A DNA stretch of 64,000 nucleotides from Ectocarpus siliculosus (GCA_000310025.1 FN648528.1:69245-133244); one strand, 5' to 3'. Counted from the stretch's first letter, positions 21,986-35,200 are shown. Translations and numbers: made by a program. The notes: generated by a model from the letters alone, not told the origin.

Positions 21986-22894
21986 GTGAGCTACACACAT
22001 CTACATGTACTCTCGTTCCGTTTGAAATCGAGTCAGGTCAAATATGTTGCTTAAAACTGAAACTATTGTCTTCCACTGTCGCGGTGAATCCATAACCTAG
22101 CGCCGTCTGCTAATGCTTGGTGATGTTGCGACATACTGATAACGACATCAATACGTCTGTCGTTTCCTCTCGTTAAACCCGGATCATGGAAATCAAAGAT
22201 TCGGGCATGTGAGGTCCTGCAGAACAAGGCAGGACGAGAAAGTCAGGGAAGAAACTGCATCAACAAACCCATGCCTCGGTGATCGACGTCTTCAGAATGG
22301 CCTAAGCTGGTTCTTGTTTCTCTGGGGGATAATCCCTCATCTATCAATTTGTCCTACTTTGAATTCTCGAATAAGCACCTGTCAAGCTGTCGGTTTATTA
22401 TTGTGTTGATCATTTGGGCCAACTGCCAATTCTTGCGTAGTGTTGGCGCTTACTGTACGAGAAACTAAACCAGTTTAGTATTGGGGGGAAGAAACGATCA
22501 TCGCAAGTCGTCGTCAAGTACTCAACTCCATGCTGCCGTATTGTTGTGAGAGAGAATCTATTCTGCGAATATGTATGTGAGGTTTTGTGCGTTGCTTCCG
22601 TATTGCCTTGTTTCACGCTATGTCTGGTGAGTTGAACGTGTCGTTGCGAGGGTTTTGCGGCAGTGGTGAGATGCTGTGTACAGCATGTGTGGTTGTCTCT
22701 CTCCACAGTGCTCTCCACGACATTTGTCAATTACAATGCTGTCCGTCGAAGGGGGTATAGACTAAGACACAGCGGCGTGTATTCGTTTTACGGTTGTAGA
22801 AGAAGGAACACACGGTTGTCGTGCAATCATAAGTTCTTGTGCCAATTCTCTCACCGAGACAGACCACGAAGGAGAAACAACGCTGGAAACGGGG

Positions 22895-24350
22895 TGGTTA
22901 CCGGGGATTGATATCGTTAGTCTTGCTGGGGAAGGAGATTGATGTGTTGAGGGCGCACGACATCAACGTAGGGTTCCCTGTTGTTTGCGATTTTCGATCG
23001 TGGCTGGGAAGCGGTGTCTTGCGAGTGGCCTCAGAAGACGCCCGAGCCGACGAGGGGCCAAATGCAGTGGCAGACGAACCTTAAACGTTCCACGACCCGC
23101 GACTCAAAATATTGATACACTGGCCTTCCGTTGTTCAACGCCCTGTGGCGAGGTACGCTTATCTACACATGCACACACGAACGTTTTCGTTTTTCGTGGG
23201 CGGATTGCTTCTTGTAACGATGCGGGCATTCTGTACGCTGGACACCGTACGTGCGATACGTTGTCCAGCGCGAAAGCTCCGCTTGGCCCACCTTGAATGG
23301 GCCAGAGTCGGCATGCTGGTTGGCCGTCCCTGATCCCCACAACGCTCTGATCCCAGATCGTATCGAACGTTTCTTTCTTCGCGCACCCAACGAGGTTCGC
23401 AAACAAGGAGCTAGTATCCTCATTGTCATAATAACGCCGGTCAGCAACGGCACCATACAATATGTTTCCGTTCAATTGCTCCTTAGGCATCATGCACCAA
23501 CCAACGAGCCAACACCTGTCCCCCCAAAGACGAATTTCCGACTCGAACAGAGACACTAACCACGCTTGCCTCCGTTGTCGGTGGAGACTTGACCGTTGTG
23601 AGCCCGATACCCCCCATAGCCGTGTCGTCTAGAGGAAAGGCCGACAAAAACAGCCACGTGTTCTTAGGGTGGAGGTGGACTAGGTCCTCAAGACCTAGCC
23701 AGTGATCTACACCCACCCCTTCGGCAGCTGCCGCTCTCACCAACAGCGCCGCCCCTGTGGCCGCCGTGCTGATGACCCGCCAGGGTACCCACTCTTGTTG
23801 CCATCGCAGCATCTGCCGCCGCCGCTCCTCTCTTTCTGCGGTACCCCCGCGGCCGGGTGCCCAATGTTCCGCTGGTACCACCATCCCCCACGGCGTTGAC
23901 TCCACCACCCCGGATGGGATCGGAATCTTGTTCTACAAACATTTAGCGGCGCATGGTCGTGAGGTGCTTGCCGACGAACTCGACATCATCTCCCACCCCG
24001 ATCATTCTCCTCCGCCTCTCGATGGTCTTGACGCAGGTGCCGCGCCCGCCGCGCCCGCTTGCGCAGGAGGAGGACTGGCGAGTGTCGTTTGCACTGGTGC
24101 TATAGCCGCCTCCGCCTCCGCCGCCAACACGTGCCCGGCCGTCGTTTCCACCGGAGAACAGGTCGGCGTTGTTGTTCCCTCTCTGCCTCTCAGTTACGCC
24201 GCTCCTGATACCACCGCCGCCATCGACGATGAAAAAACGGTCGGGCCCCTCCCTGCTTCTGCTGCTCTTGCGGTGTGTCGAGGGCGCCGGCGTTCGAGCA
24301 GCTATAATAGTGAAGCCAACGACATCTACGTGATCCTGAAGCGGGGTGAA
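22895..24350. repeat. Segmental duplication, copy I (pairs with 28,335-30,300)
   Basis: Shared landmarks in the same order as copy II: TTGATATCGTT then TTGCTGGGGAAGG; CACCCGAGCC or CGCCCGAGCC; AATATTGATACACTGGC; CCGTCCCTG followed by CAACGCTC; CCGACTCGAACAGA; and CACCCACCCCTTC. On the minus strand around 23,480-23,920 a protein-like segment with PIPSGV, VPAEHWAPGRG and ERRRQM is conserved between copies, suggesting descent from a coding gene with a Gly-rich part. No function can be named. Confidence 0.6.
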
Positions 24351-24351
24351 G

Positions 24352-24662
24352 CCTTCACCCCGCTTCATGGATCACCTAGATGCCGTTGTTTTCAGCGTTT
24401 CGCTGCACCTGCACGCCTACGTGCAGGCCCTCAAACTTCACCCCGCCTCAGGATCACCTAGATGTCGTTGTTTTCAGCGCTTTGCTGCACCTGCACGCCT
24501 GCGTGCAGGCCCTCAAACGCGCCTGGAGAGAAACGTCTGTGCTGTCTCCTGCTGCGGCTTCAGCTCCCTCCGTTTCACGATCTTGAGGCCGGCCATGGCG
24601 TCAACCAACGCCACAATCCCTTCCCGGTCCGTGCTGGCCTTGAGTGTGGCGATGTCTTCCAC
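24352..24662 (-). repeat. Inverted-duplicate arm 1 with conserved coding-like C-terminus
   Basis: On the minus strand this arm encodes VEDIATLKASTDREGIVALV and then LKPQQETAQTFLSRRV followed by a stop. Arm 2 at 26,233-26,462 carries the same in plus orientation (LKPQQETAQTFLSRHV, stop). The arm also holds a ~78-base tandem duplication of CACCTAGATG(C/T)CGTTG and the following sequence. The encoded piece is amphipathic and coiled-coil-like; family unknown. Confidence 0.6.
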
Positions 24663-24689
24663 CTGCTGAGTAAGGGTTACTTCATTGTA

Positions 24690-25020
24690 TGCGGATGACA
24701 GGTGCCGATAACTTGATGAATTTTCTGGTGCTTCCTTTCACTTCCAGAGGCAGTCATAAGCGATGTGAAACTATTTAGCGCCTCGAAGGTGTTTGGCCAA
24801 TTGATTACCACGTGGCGCGATCATTACTCTTGCGCGGAGTGAGGGTTCTCGACCCCGTACAACATGCTCTACTCGACCACCATCTTCATGGTACCCGCAA
24901 GAAAACAAAAGGAAAACAACCCGGCAAGCTGGTTCTCGAGCTCACGAAGCGGTCGACTTGTTATTCAATACATCGTCGTTACCAACCGACGAAAACCCTG
25001 GTAGGGGATTTCCGGCGTGA
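24690..25020 (+). repeat. Dispersed repeat R1, partial copy
   Basis: Matches the second half of R1 at 49,860-50,200: GCGGATGACAG, TTTTCTGGTGCTT, CAGTCATAAGC, TTGCGCGGAGTGAGG, CTCTACTCGACCACCA and CGACGAAAACCC occur in the same order. Confidence 0.7.
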
Positions 25021-25977
25021 GGGGGGGGATCATACACAGGTGGTCGCATCTCCCCAACGCCTGTGGAGGACGTCTCCCTCGTTTGGCATCGGTTGGCATT
25101 GACGAAGAGGAGCTATCCGCTGTTACAAACCACGCCACCCACGGTTAGCCTGTGTACACCAGAACCACCAATCAATAGCGGAGAAGAAACAGACTGCTTT
25201 CTTCGAACTACATTACTCGTTGTGCGGAGTTTGTTGTGTGGAATTTTCTCCTTCTGTTGACGTACGAACGCACCCTTAAAAATACGTAGAGAACATTACA
25301 AAGGTGTGGACTGACTCACCAAACGACCAACGACCAGACAGGAATGTTTTTTTACTTCTTCTGGATATTCCATACCTTCTACGTTGCTGATAACGTGGCG
25401 GACAGACTATACAATATTGGCGTTCGTCCTGCACTAGTCAATGTTCATATTGGCGAACTCCTGCACTGTAGTCAATGTTCAGTAGCATTGGTCTCTATCG
25501 TAGATCAGCACGGCGGCCACAAGGGGTGGCGGTGTTGGTGAGAGCGGCCCGGCACAGCGGGAGGCAAGCGGTGGCAGCGACAGTGGCAAGGGCATCGGTC
25601 CTATACATTTCCGCACCCTCGCACCGCCACCAGCAGCTGCATAATACCAGCATCAACTGCCCCCCGCTAGGGTTGTGGCTAGAATTGTGGTTGCATTGGA
25701 TTGAGGTACTGGGCTGGGTCCAACGGAATAGACTTAAGCTTCTGAAACGTTGAAGGGAGCTGCCATACAGCCACACCACCACACATCAAACATATAAACC
25801 AATATGAGGCCGGAACGCGGTACCATACATAATGCGAAGACAACAACAACAACAACAACAGTAGAGAGAGAATCAAACCCACAAGCTGCTCCTACTAGGT
25901 TCGCGAGGTTAACCTACTTGTATGCGGAATATGATATTGCCCACTTCGCGTGAAGCAACCTTCTTTCCCACTTGCAG

Positions 25978-26127
25978 GCCGCAAGGTCATGACGGAACGG
26001 ATATTTTCAACAAAGATGAACGGCCAGCCAACACTTCATGCTCACCCTCGTACGCTCCGGGTCACGGCCCGAAACGTATCCCTCAAACTGGAGCGCGACT
26101 CTGCTCTCCGACACCTTCGGTTTCTTA
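25978..26127 (+). repeat. Coding-like duplicated module, copy 1
   Basis: The segment encodes GRKVMTERIFSTKMNGQPTL and continues LHAHPRTLRVTARNVSLKLE. It matches copy 2 at 28,133-28,297 at both DNA and peptide level, and the ~50 bases upstream also match. A CTTGCAG acceptor precedes the GCCGCAAGG start. Function unknown. Confidence 0.55.
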
Positions 26128-26206
26128 GAAAGTGGCTCCTGAAGCAGCGGCAGGAGGAGATTCCGACGGCCTCACGGTGCTGCTTGACCAGGTAATCATC
26201 TGCGTG

Positions 26207-26462
26207 GTGGGGTACGCCAATGTCCAGGCATTGGTGGAAGACGTCACCACACTCAAGGCCAGCATGGACCGGGAAGGGATGGTGGCGTTGGTTGACACCA
26301 TGGCCGACCTCAAGGTCGTGTCAGGCACCGAACTGAAGCCGCAGCAGGAGACAGCACAGACGTTTCTCTCCAGGCACGTTTGAGGGCCTGCACGTATGCG
26401 TGCAGGTGCAGCGAAACGCTGACAACAACGACATCTAGGTGATCCTGAAGCGGCGTGAACCT
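26207..26462 (+). repeat. Inverted-duplicate arm 2 with conserved coding-like C-terminus
   Basis: This arm encodes VEDVTTLKASMDREGMVALV, then LKPQQETAQTFLSRHV and a stop, matching arm 1 in reverse orientation about 1.6 kb away. Related shorter copies of the same module occur at about 26,530-26,745 (plus) and 26,980-26,760 (minus, with QALVADMAKLKVSTDRE). The locus therefore holds at least four copies in both orientations. Confidence 0.6.
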
Positions 26463-27013
26463 TACTCCCGCCCCTATGAAGGGGACGCCGTGTCCGTTTC
26501 CGCCATAATCTAAACAGTAGGATACTACGGAATTGGCTCCTGAAGCAGCGGCAGGAGCAGGTTCCAACGGCCTCGCGGTGCTGCTTGGCCAGTTTAGCAT
26601 CTCTTTAGTGGAATCCTCGGGTTTACAGGCATTGTTGCCAACATGGTCACACTCAAGGTCAGCCCGGACCGGGAGGGGGTGGTGGCGCTGGTTGAAGCCA
26701 TGGGAAAGTTAAAGGTGGTGGAAAGGGACGAGCAGAGTGCGGAGGGAGGCGAGCCAGGGCCAGCCAGTAGCTCCCGGTCCGTGCTGACCTTGAGTTTGGC
26801 CATGTCGGCCACCAATGCCTGAAAATCCGAGAATCCCTCTATGGAGATTCTTCCCTGGCCAAGCAGCACCGCGAGGCCGTCGTCTCCTCCTGCTGCTGCT
26901 TCAGCAGTGAGAGAACGGGCCCGACAGCTTACAACTACACACGCCCAACAGTGCGTTCCTTCTTTTACAACCACACGCACAAAGCCACATAGTCGCAGAA
27001 TGCATTCCCTCTA

Positions 27014-27400
27014 GCGCCTTGAGCGGGCCTGGCAGAGGCAGGACGGCACCATGCAAAGGGCCAAGCTCGACCAAGCCAACCGGAGGGAGAAGAGGGAGCG
27101 TGCGGGAGCAACGATCTAACGGTAATCGAATATAGGCCTCCCAAAGTGGGCTTTTCCATGACACGGATTAGTCGCGCCTTGAGCGGGCCTGGCAGAGGCA
27201 GGGCGGCGCCATCCAAAGGACCAAGCTCGACAAGGCCAATAGGATATCTTAATCGCGCTTTGAGCGGGCCTGGCAGAGGCAGGACGACACCATGCAAAAG
27301 GCCAAGTTCGACAAAGATTACCGGAGGGAGAAGAGGGAGTGGGAAGGACCAGGGATCAAGCGGTAATCGAACACAGACCTCCCAAATTGGGCTCTTCCGT
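27014..27400. repeat. Three-copy direct repeat (CTTGAGCGGGCCTGGCAGAG)
   Basis: The phrase TTGAGCGGGCCTGGCAGAGG recurs near 27,018, 27,179 and 27,260, followed each time by CAGG(A/G)CG and a CCAAG(C/T)TCGAC segment. The first and third copies continue with GGAGGGAGAAGAGGGAG, a T/C-ACGGTAATCGA-like stretch and CCTCCCAAA; the middle copy is truncated. Confidence 0.75.
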
Positions 27401-28132
27401 GGCGAAATAAAAATATGGCAGTCACCAGCGACAACAGCGAAAACAACGAGGGAAAATGATGAAGTGAGGAAAGTAGAAATGGATATTTTCTTGATCCTCG
27501 GGGGCTTCAACTCGCTCGCTCTCCCATGTGTGTTGGTCGTTTCAAAGCGGGGTACGACGTAGAGCCCGCGTTATGCGACCCCTACGTTCGACTTTGACGT
27601 CCGGAATATCCTGGTGTTCGCAGATTGACCAATCTGATGCATCCATTGATCACTACCCAATCAATATCCAAACACATCTCGAGCTTCCCCCCCTTTCTAC
27701 TGTTGCACCAAGACCGAACATAGGTTTGTGCGTGTTTGACTTGCTTGTTCTGGCGCCAGTCTAGACGCATCAGCCGGGCTCACACTGGAGGACGGTCACA
27801 GAGGAGCTCGTTATAGTTATTGATGTCGTTGCCTCTTCGGTGCTTGCCTTAGCTCGTGCCGTGAGAAGGGTTCCGCCGTCCCTTTCCTTGTCGGCTGTGC
27901 AGTCGAAGTGCGAATACTCACGAAAATCGTGTCCCCTGCAAAGTTGTACGAAATAAAACCCTTCAGAGAGAGAATGAAACCCACAACATTCTACAAATAG
28001 ATTTGCGACGTTAACCACTGGACTACTCGTACGCGGAATATCCAATGCCCCTTTCACGTGAAACAGCACTCTGTCCCCACTTGCATGAGAAAAGTATTGC
28101 TGTGTGCACGACACAAGAATGCAGCGCGAAAG

Positions 28133-28297
28133 GCCGCAAGGTCGTGACGGGACGAACCGTTACGACAAAGACGAACCGCCAGCCAACACTTCATGCTCAC
28201 CCTCGTGTGCTCCGGGTCACAGTCCGAGACGTATCCCTCAAACTGGAGATTGACTCTGCTCTCCGACACCTTCGGTTGTTAAGAAGTAAATGGCTCC
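28133..28297 (+). repeat. Coding-like duplicated module, copy 2
   Basis: Encodes GRKVVTGRTVTTKTNRQPTL and continues LHAHPRVLRVTVRDVSLKLE. It sits in a plus-strand frame that stays open from 28,045 to 28,596. Differences from copy 1 are partly synonymous, which hints at past selection on the peptide. Function unknown. Confidence 0.5.
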
Positions 28298-28334
28298 GGT
28301 CACCAAGGGCAAACATCGTTGAAAAGGCGGGGGT

Positions 28335-30300
28335 TCGGGGGTTACCGGAGGTTGATATCGTTCGTCTTGCTGGGGAAGGGGGATGGATTGATGTGTTGAG
28401 TGCCACCACGCCAACTGGTTCTCTGCTGTTTGTGATATGCGATCTTGCTGGAAAGCTGTGCCTTCTGAGCGGACGGTCAAAACACCCGAGCCGACAAGAG
28501 GCCGATTACAGTGACAGACGCAACGTTCCACGATCCACGACTGTAAATATTGATACACTGGCAGTTGTTGAGCGTTCAGTAGCGAGCTACGTTTAAGTAC
28601 ACGTGCGCACACAGGCGGTGACTTGCTTTCCGTGGGTGGAATGCTTATTTTACTGATGGGGGCTTCTGTGCGAAGCGCTCGATCCCTGTCGTCCAGCGCG
28701 AATAGCTTCGCTTGTCCCACCTTGAGGGGCCTATAGTCTGCTGACTCTGCTGACTGGTTCGCCGTCCCTGCTTAGCACAACGCTCCGATCCGAGATCGTA
28801 ACGAACAGATTTCGTTTCCTGCAAGCCAGCGAGGACAAGTAGGAGCAGAGACAGCCAGGCAGAAGGGGCTGACCGAGAAGAGCCAGAGGGATACACCCAC
28901 CTTGACTTGTGCAAGCGCCGTGAGGACATGATTCGTTGCTTTGTGCTCACGTTCTGACGCTCGGGCCGAGCGCCAACACTGCTTGCTCCGCCAAATGCAA
29001 GGGAAGAGGGGCAAGGGAACCCCAGAACTTTACCGGACGAAGGGTACCACGCGCCTTACCGAATCTCACCCAGCCGGGCATCCACATCATTATTCTACCC
29101 GTCAGCAACGACATCATGCCAATACAACTTGCTCTGTTGAAACGCTTCTCAGGCACCACCCACCACCACCGAGCCATCACTTGCCCCCCCCCCAAATCGA
29201 ACATCCGACTCGAACAGATACATAAACAACCCTTGCCTCTGTCGTCGGTGAAGATTTGGTCAACACGAGCGCAATAGTCTACCCGTGTTGTCTAGAGGAA
29301 GGGCCGTCAAGAACAGACCCTTCTTCTTATGCTGGAGGTGAACAAGACAAGTTAGCGATCTGCACCCACCCCTTCCTCAGCTGCAGCTCTCTCTCCCGCC
29401 CCCGCCCCTGAGACCGTCGTGGTGATCAACCGTCACCGTACCCCCCTTTTCGCGGCGGCATCTGTCGCCTCCGCTCCTTTCTTTCTGCTATTATCCACCC
29501 GCGGCCGGGTGGCCAATGTTCCGCCGGCACCAGGGTCCCCCTCGTCGTTGACTCCGCCACCCCGGACGGGATCGGAACTTTCCCCGACACAGAGGTAGCA
29601 CACGGTCGTGAGGTTGATGAGGACGTACTACAGTAGCATTTCCCACCCCCCTCCTTCTCCTCCGCCTCGCGGCTTCCTCGGCGTAGGTGTTGCGCCCACC
29701 GCACCCGCCGCACCCGCCGCACCCGCTCGCGAAGGAGGAGGATGGACGAGTACCGCCGCTGTTGCCGGCGCCGCCGCCACAACGTGCTCTTCCGTCGTTT
29801 CCACCGGGACCCAGGTAGATTTCACTGTTCCGCATCTATCTCTCCGCGAAGCCGCAGCGTTGGTGAGAGTGAAGCTCCCCAATGCAGAGGTTCTCCTTGT
29901 GCATGGAATGAGGGTGTTCCTTAAGGCACAGGTCCCGTTGCTGCTAAGCCAACGGAGGTTCCGTCGCGCGCCACTTCCCCTTGCACTCTTCGCGTAAATG
30001 GTCCAGTAATTCAGAGGTTTCCTGCTGCATTCCACCCTCCTCTCAACACCGCCGCCGTCAAAAGGATCAGACATCGAACCCGCCGCCGCGGCAGCGGCGC
30101 TTCTGGTGTAAAGACGAGATTTTGCTGGTGGTTGCACGGTCTGCTGGTGCTGGTGGGAGTGCGACGGGTGTTTCCCCTAACAGTTGTCGACGATGATGAA
30201 AATACAGTCGGATTCCGCCCTGCTGCAGCTGTTGTTGTGTTGGGTCGAGGGAACCGGCGGCGCTCGAGCAACTACCTCGGAGCGGGCGGCCACCGAGGGC
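28335..30300. repeat. Segmental duplication, copy II (pairs with 22,895-24,350)
   Basis: Same landmark order as copy I at clearly diverged identity. On the minus strand near 29,430-29,590 the segment PIPSGV, LVPAEHWPPGRG and ERRRQM matches copy I, and the Gly-rich GGNDGRAR piece near 29,800 matches one near 24,200. Conservation of the peptide frame over diverged DNA hints at a formerly or currently coding minus-strand exon. Confidence 0.6.
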
Positions 30301-30823
30301 GTAGTGGGTCCGCTCCAGAACCCACAGCCAGTTGCTGCTGGTATTATGCAACTTTTGGCGACGGTGACGGGTTACAGAAATGTACAGGAAAGGACCGCTG
30401 CCGCCGCTTGCCTCCCACTCCCGGCTCTGCCCACCCCCCTTGGCGGCAATACTCCCGCCATAACCGCCTCGTAGGATAGAAACCCCGTGCTCGTAGGCAG
30501 GTGGCAAAGGTGCACCGCGTCTCCCCGGAGACTAGCGCCCACGTCAACCGAAACGCCGCCGGTGGGGGTGTCGGTGGTTCCACAAAATAGCAATGGCCGC
30601 GTAGGGTGACAGAAGAGTCTGGAGCTGGCCATCCGCCGGAGTGTGGAGGGCAAGGCCGTGGTAACTGCTATTGCGATGGACAGTCTATTGTCAGAGTGGC
30701 GCAAGGGGGGACAGCTGTGATATGGCACAATTCTCAGGAGCGAGTGCCAATGTGAGGAGTGCACGGGGATGTGTGCGTGCACGGGAATGCGTGCGTGCGC
30801 GCGGTGGCGTGCGTTTCATTATA

Positions 30824-31180
30824 TTTAGCATCGACCGCGCTAACCGGCTGACCAACGAAAAGACGTCAGTCTCAGTGCAGCCTAAAACAGAAAAATCATG
30901 TAATGGCCGTGATTTGGGCAACAGAAACGTTAGCAACAGAAGCGAACTGCACGTGTCTACCAAGGCTGGTACTTTGCCCTCGTTTCCGATCGTACCACTT
31001 CGCGTGCCGTTGCTGCTTTCATCGTCCTCTGTAAATTCACCGCTCTCTTTGCTACTACTACTGTACATTCCTCCCGCTTTTGTTACGGGGCTCTCTTCGT
31101 GTGTCTTTATTTTTTAGCATCGACCGCGCTAACCGGCTGACCAATGAAAAGACGTCAGTCTTCGTGCGGTTGAAAACACA
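30824..31180. repeat. Direct repeat pair of about 65 bases
   Basis: TTTAGCATCGACCGCGCTAA and the following CCGGCTGACCAA, then AAAAGACGTCAGTCT, occur at 30,824 and again at 31,113, 289 bases apart, with few differences. Each copy includes a GACGTCA word that resembles a bZIP site, but it could be chance. Confidence 0.7.
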
Positions 31181-32268
31181 AAACACTTCTATCTGCCATG
31201 AACTGGGACCCCGTGAGGGGGCAGCATGGGGGGAGCTAAACTATCCGCCGGATCGAAGACAGAAAAGGTAGCCACAGAAGAAAAATTCGTGTGTGTGTGA
31301 GTGTGTTTTGGGCGCGGTCTGGCAGCACTGTCCAGTCTCCCAAATGGTTAAGAGTAGGCCGCGTGGGGCTGGGCATGGATGATGGTGGAAATGCGCACGG
31401 AATCATGCGTCATCCTTGTATTTTGTTACAAGAAACGTGTATTGATTTTCGCCCCGCGCGCAACAAGGAGCGGAACTATCAAGACTCGAAAATGATATAT
31501 TTTGCGCTTGAATCTACATCATATCGAACACCAGAAATGATGCCAGGACAGCATCAGTACTGTGAAACAACCCGCAGTAGCGAAGGTTGTGGAATGGACA
31601 GGCACCCCCGAACGAATCTTCAGTATCATCCATTGGCGAAATGAATCTTTCATCGGAGAAACTTGCCAAAAAGTTACGTGCTCGCTGCCAGCAGGTAATC
31701 AAATGGGAATACGACGAACAATCGATATCACCCCAAACGCTTGTCCGCCCTCTGTACGCGGCACTACGGTCTCGCTCGAGAGGCGTGCATGTTGAAAGTA
31801 CCTTTCCAATAGCAGCTCTTATTGGCATTCACATGGGAATCGCCGTACCCAAACAACGAATCGACTGTGGGTGGCGCTGTGAAACGCGTTGTTGGCGCAA
31901 GGTTTAGGGAATCGATCTTGCATCTCCCAACCCCCGCATCGCGTGAAACCATACGTACAGTGATAATCGGAATTCGCAGATAAGGTCATGCAACCCCTCC
32001 TGGTGCTACATGAAAACGCGTTCGCAAGCGCGACACGGTCCCACATCTACTATTACAGCGCCGTGCCACACCTACGCCTAATGGGTGCGGGACAAAGCGC
32101 CCACCGCGGATGTTTGATCGATTCACGGAGATTAGTAAGTCGTCGCTTCTTAACTTCTCCTCCCCCCCCCCCTACCGCCACAAACCGACCCCGCGGTGTC
32201 TGACCCGGCGCCCCATCACGACACTTCCACCCCTTTCTGCATGAAACCCGGGTCAAATTCACTCGCGA

Positions 32269-35200
32269 TCAAGCAATGTAGGCCCAGTTCATGATCGTCC
32301 AGCACTGGGAGCGAAGAGTGAGTTCCATACCGGCAAGCTCGACGAGCCAATCCCTCCCGCGCCCGCTGACATCCAAGACGTAGGCCTCGCACACGTCAAC
32401 GATGCGCTCGAACACCTCGTTGTACACTAGCCTATAAAACATTGGATGGAGTTCACAGGGCCAGAGAGAAGGAAGCACGGAGGTGGCGGTCAGTGTTTTT
32501 ATATCGCTGAACGGGATATTGAGATTGGCCGCGAGGGGAGGGGGATGAATGAGGATGAATGAGTGTATCTACAGGTATTGTATTGTTGGCGCAGGACTCC
32601 TTTAGGAGTTTCATTCCTGCAATGTTGTGGATAGAGCTGAGGACCGCAGTGCTTGCTTTCAGCACGAGGCGGGGAATACAGCCTCCTGGACACGGAAGTT
32701 GAACGAATAAATCGGCGTCAACCCAAGTATATCGGCTCAATTCACGACGTGGAGCTCTGGAATTTCCTAACGAACACATCGATCATTGTGCTGATAGACT
32801 GTAGCAGCAATCCCAAGCCACCCACGATAGCACGCACTTCAGAAACGGATCAAGTGAAAATCAATCACCGAGCCCACGAAACGACGAAACTCAAATCAGC
32901 TAATCACCCATTCGAAGGGGCACATTTGTTTGGCCTCTCGCACACTCGAATACGTCCCGTAGGAATACTGCAGAGTGCCAGCACGAGATAAAATACCGAG
33001 GACGCGTCGTCACCGAACAAAAAGCGGATGACGAGAAAAACGCACCACGTGTTCCCGAAGTTGGGGTTGGTCGGGTCGGTGACACCGGTACCGGCGATGA
33101 CGTCGGGAAACGTCATGGCCGCGTTGCCCGCCTCACCACCAGCGACGACGTCGACGAAGAAATCCACCGCTCTCTGGACGTCTGCCTTAGTGCCGAGCCG
33201 AGTGAGGTGGCCACCGACGAGGACGTCGAACTCTTTTCCTGGAAAAACAGAAACACGTAGGGCGCTTGGTCTAACACCCCGGTCCCTTGTTCCACACGGT
33301 TCCGTGTGCCAGTGAGGGCGGGGAGGGTGGGGGGGGGCGATCCACCGATCCAGCGATATTTCTACATACCTCAAACGCCCGAGGTTAGTTTCCCTTACAT
33401 CCTTGCGCTCACCGTTTATTTCGTCGAGAGCTTCCAGAAAGTCGCTGACATCTTGGACGATATTCACCGAGTAAAAGGGAGCCCTGGTTGTCCGTGGATG
33501 TGGGGGAGAAAATGGGAACCGCAACCAAAGAGTGAGCGACGCGTTTCATCGAAATAACGCAAGAGGAAGGGTTGTTTAGGGGGACGCTTGCGATTTTCAG
33601 CAGGATTCCAATACGAGTCGGAATGCGGGCTGATTCAGGAAAGGGAGTCCTGTACTACAGTACTGCAATGAATGGCGAGCTCCAGCGTGCGCCAAATATT
33701 GGTAGGGGCGTCGGAGGCCTATACTCCGATTCTCAACGAGACACACGAAAACAAAACGAGCGAGAGAGGGGGACAAAGTGACAGAGGCAGAGAGAGCGAG
33801 AGAGAGTAGTATACGACACAGGCAAATATTTGAAATCAGCGAACGCCAAACCTCTCTGTTTCTAGATCTCTGGGCGCCAACTGCATGCCGTCTCACCAGC
33901 CTGCGAACACCGTGTCGGTGACCATGAAGATCGTGGAGTCGATTCCTGCGGTGTACGGAAATAGTTTTTCGATGAACAACAAGCGAGCCATCCGAGGCAG
34001 GTGTGGTCAAAGAACGGGGAGCCGAAGTTATTCTCAAGTGTTTATTGCGATTTGACGTAGAAAACATAGCTAACTGTAGCCTCGTTTTCTTGGTCCATGC
34101 GTTTAAAAGAAGTTCAGGATCGATCAGCACCTACCTGCAGTATTGTCGAGAATTGGCAGCACCAGAAATGCTCAAACAACCGTTATTATTTGCGGCCCCT
34201 TCTGTACGGACGCCTGTTGGGTGGGTTTCCGTTTCGTGGTCGTCTGGGGATATATTTTCTTCGGGCAGGCCTGGCACAGGGTTGGTTGTGGTGCGCACCC
34301 AAAGCCAGACGGTTCCGGCACTCCTATAACACAACTCGTCCATGAAAAAGCTGTAGCTAGTCCCCATTCCATTGTTCCTTGAGCGTCTGCTGCATCATTG
34401 TGCGCGTGTGCGGGACCGGGCGGGACCGGTGCATGTATGTCTCGAAGACATCCCCTCTCTTCTGGGGAGCTCATGTAATTAATTGTTGGGTACACGACCA
34501 CCTACAATAGTCTCGAAATACGCTTGCTTACGAACAACGCGGAGTCAATTTTGTTCGCCTCAACTTTACAAGGCCCCGTTCGTTACTCGTTTCTACCCAC
34601 GCGGGAAATTCAAACGATTCCCCCATTCAGTAGCCGCCAGTCACGCTTTGCCGATACGCCTTAGTTACTCTACGACCTCCCCAAGCTCATTCAAGCAGTC
34701 TGCCCCACCCGATGGAATGAGGCTGTTGGTAGTGCAGGGCGGGCCCGCAAAAAACATTATCTCGTTAGGAACCAGACGCTTGAATTTTCGCGAAACCTAC
34801 ACATTACTGTGACGACGAGAACGAAGCTGAGCCTGGGTCAAGTACTTGCGTTGCTGAAGTGCCCGCCTGTATTATCCAACACCCACGAAGAGAGGGCTCA
34901 TCCTGGTACAAGCGCCGCCGACAAATGAATATATTCCAACTGTAGGAGTTCCGCTCCGAAAGTCACATGAACGTTGTTTTTATCAGTTAAAACGGCCGCA
35001 CAAACAATGGTCGATCATGTGCCGCACCTTCTCCAGCATTCTGCGGATCGTGCTTGTCGAGAGTCACCATCAAATCCCCCCCTTGGTGAGCGTTGGCCTT
35101 CTCCAGCGTGAAGCGGAGACCACCCACCTTCGGAATACGAGAAGTAATTAGGACTGGCTGTTCAAGCACAAATGCTCGGCAAAAATACTCCGCGGGCAAA

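Larger units (their letters stand above)
22306..32268. other. Repeat mosaic without a confident gene
   Basis: Ten kilobases between the LRR gene and the MBL gene consist largely of diverged duplications in both orientations, listed individually. Several coding-like pieces recur, but no complete splice model could be built. The part 30,350-32,268 holds, apart from the direct repeat at 30,824/31,113, nothing I can identify. Confidence 0.5.

Noticed and set aside
23757-24461. 234-codon plus-strand frame in the duplicated region
   Set aside because: The peptide is Ala/Pro/Ser-biased and not conserved in the paired copy. The conserved peptide frame is on the minus strand.
31587-31907. 107-codon plus-strand frame 3' of the MBL gene
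   Set aside because: No motif, no splice link and overlapping equally long frames; probably chance.
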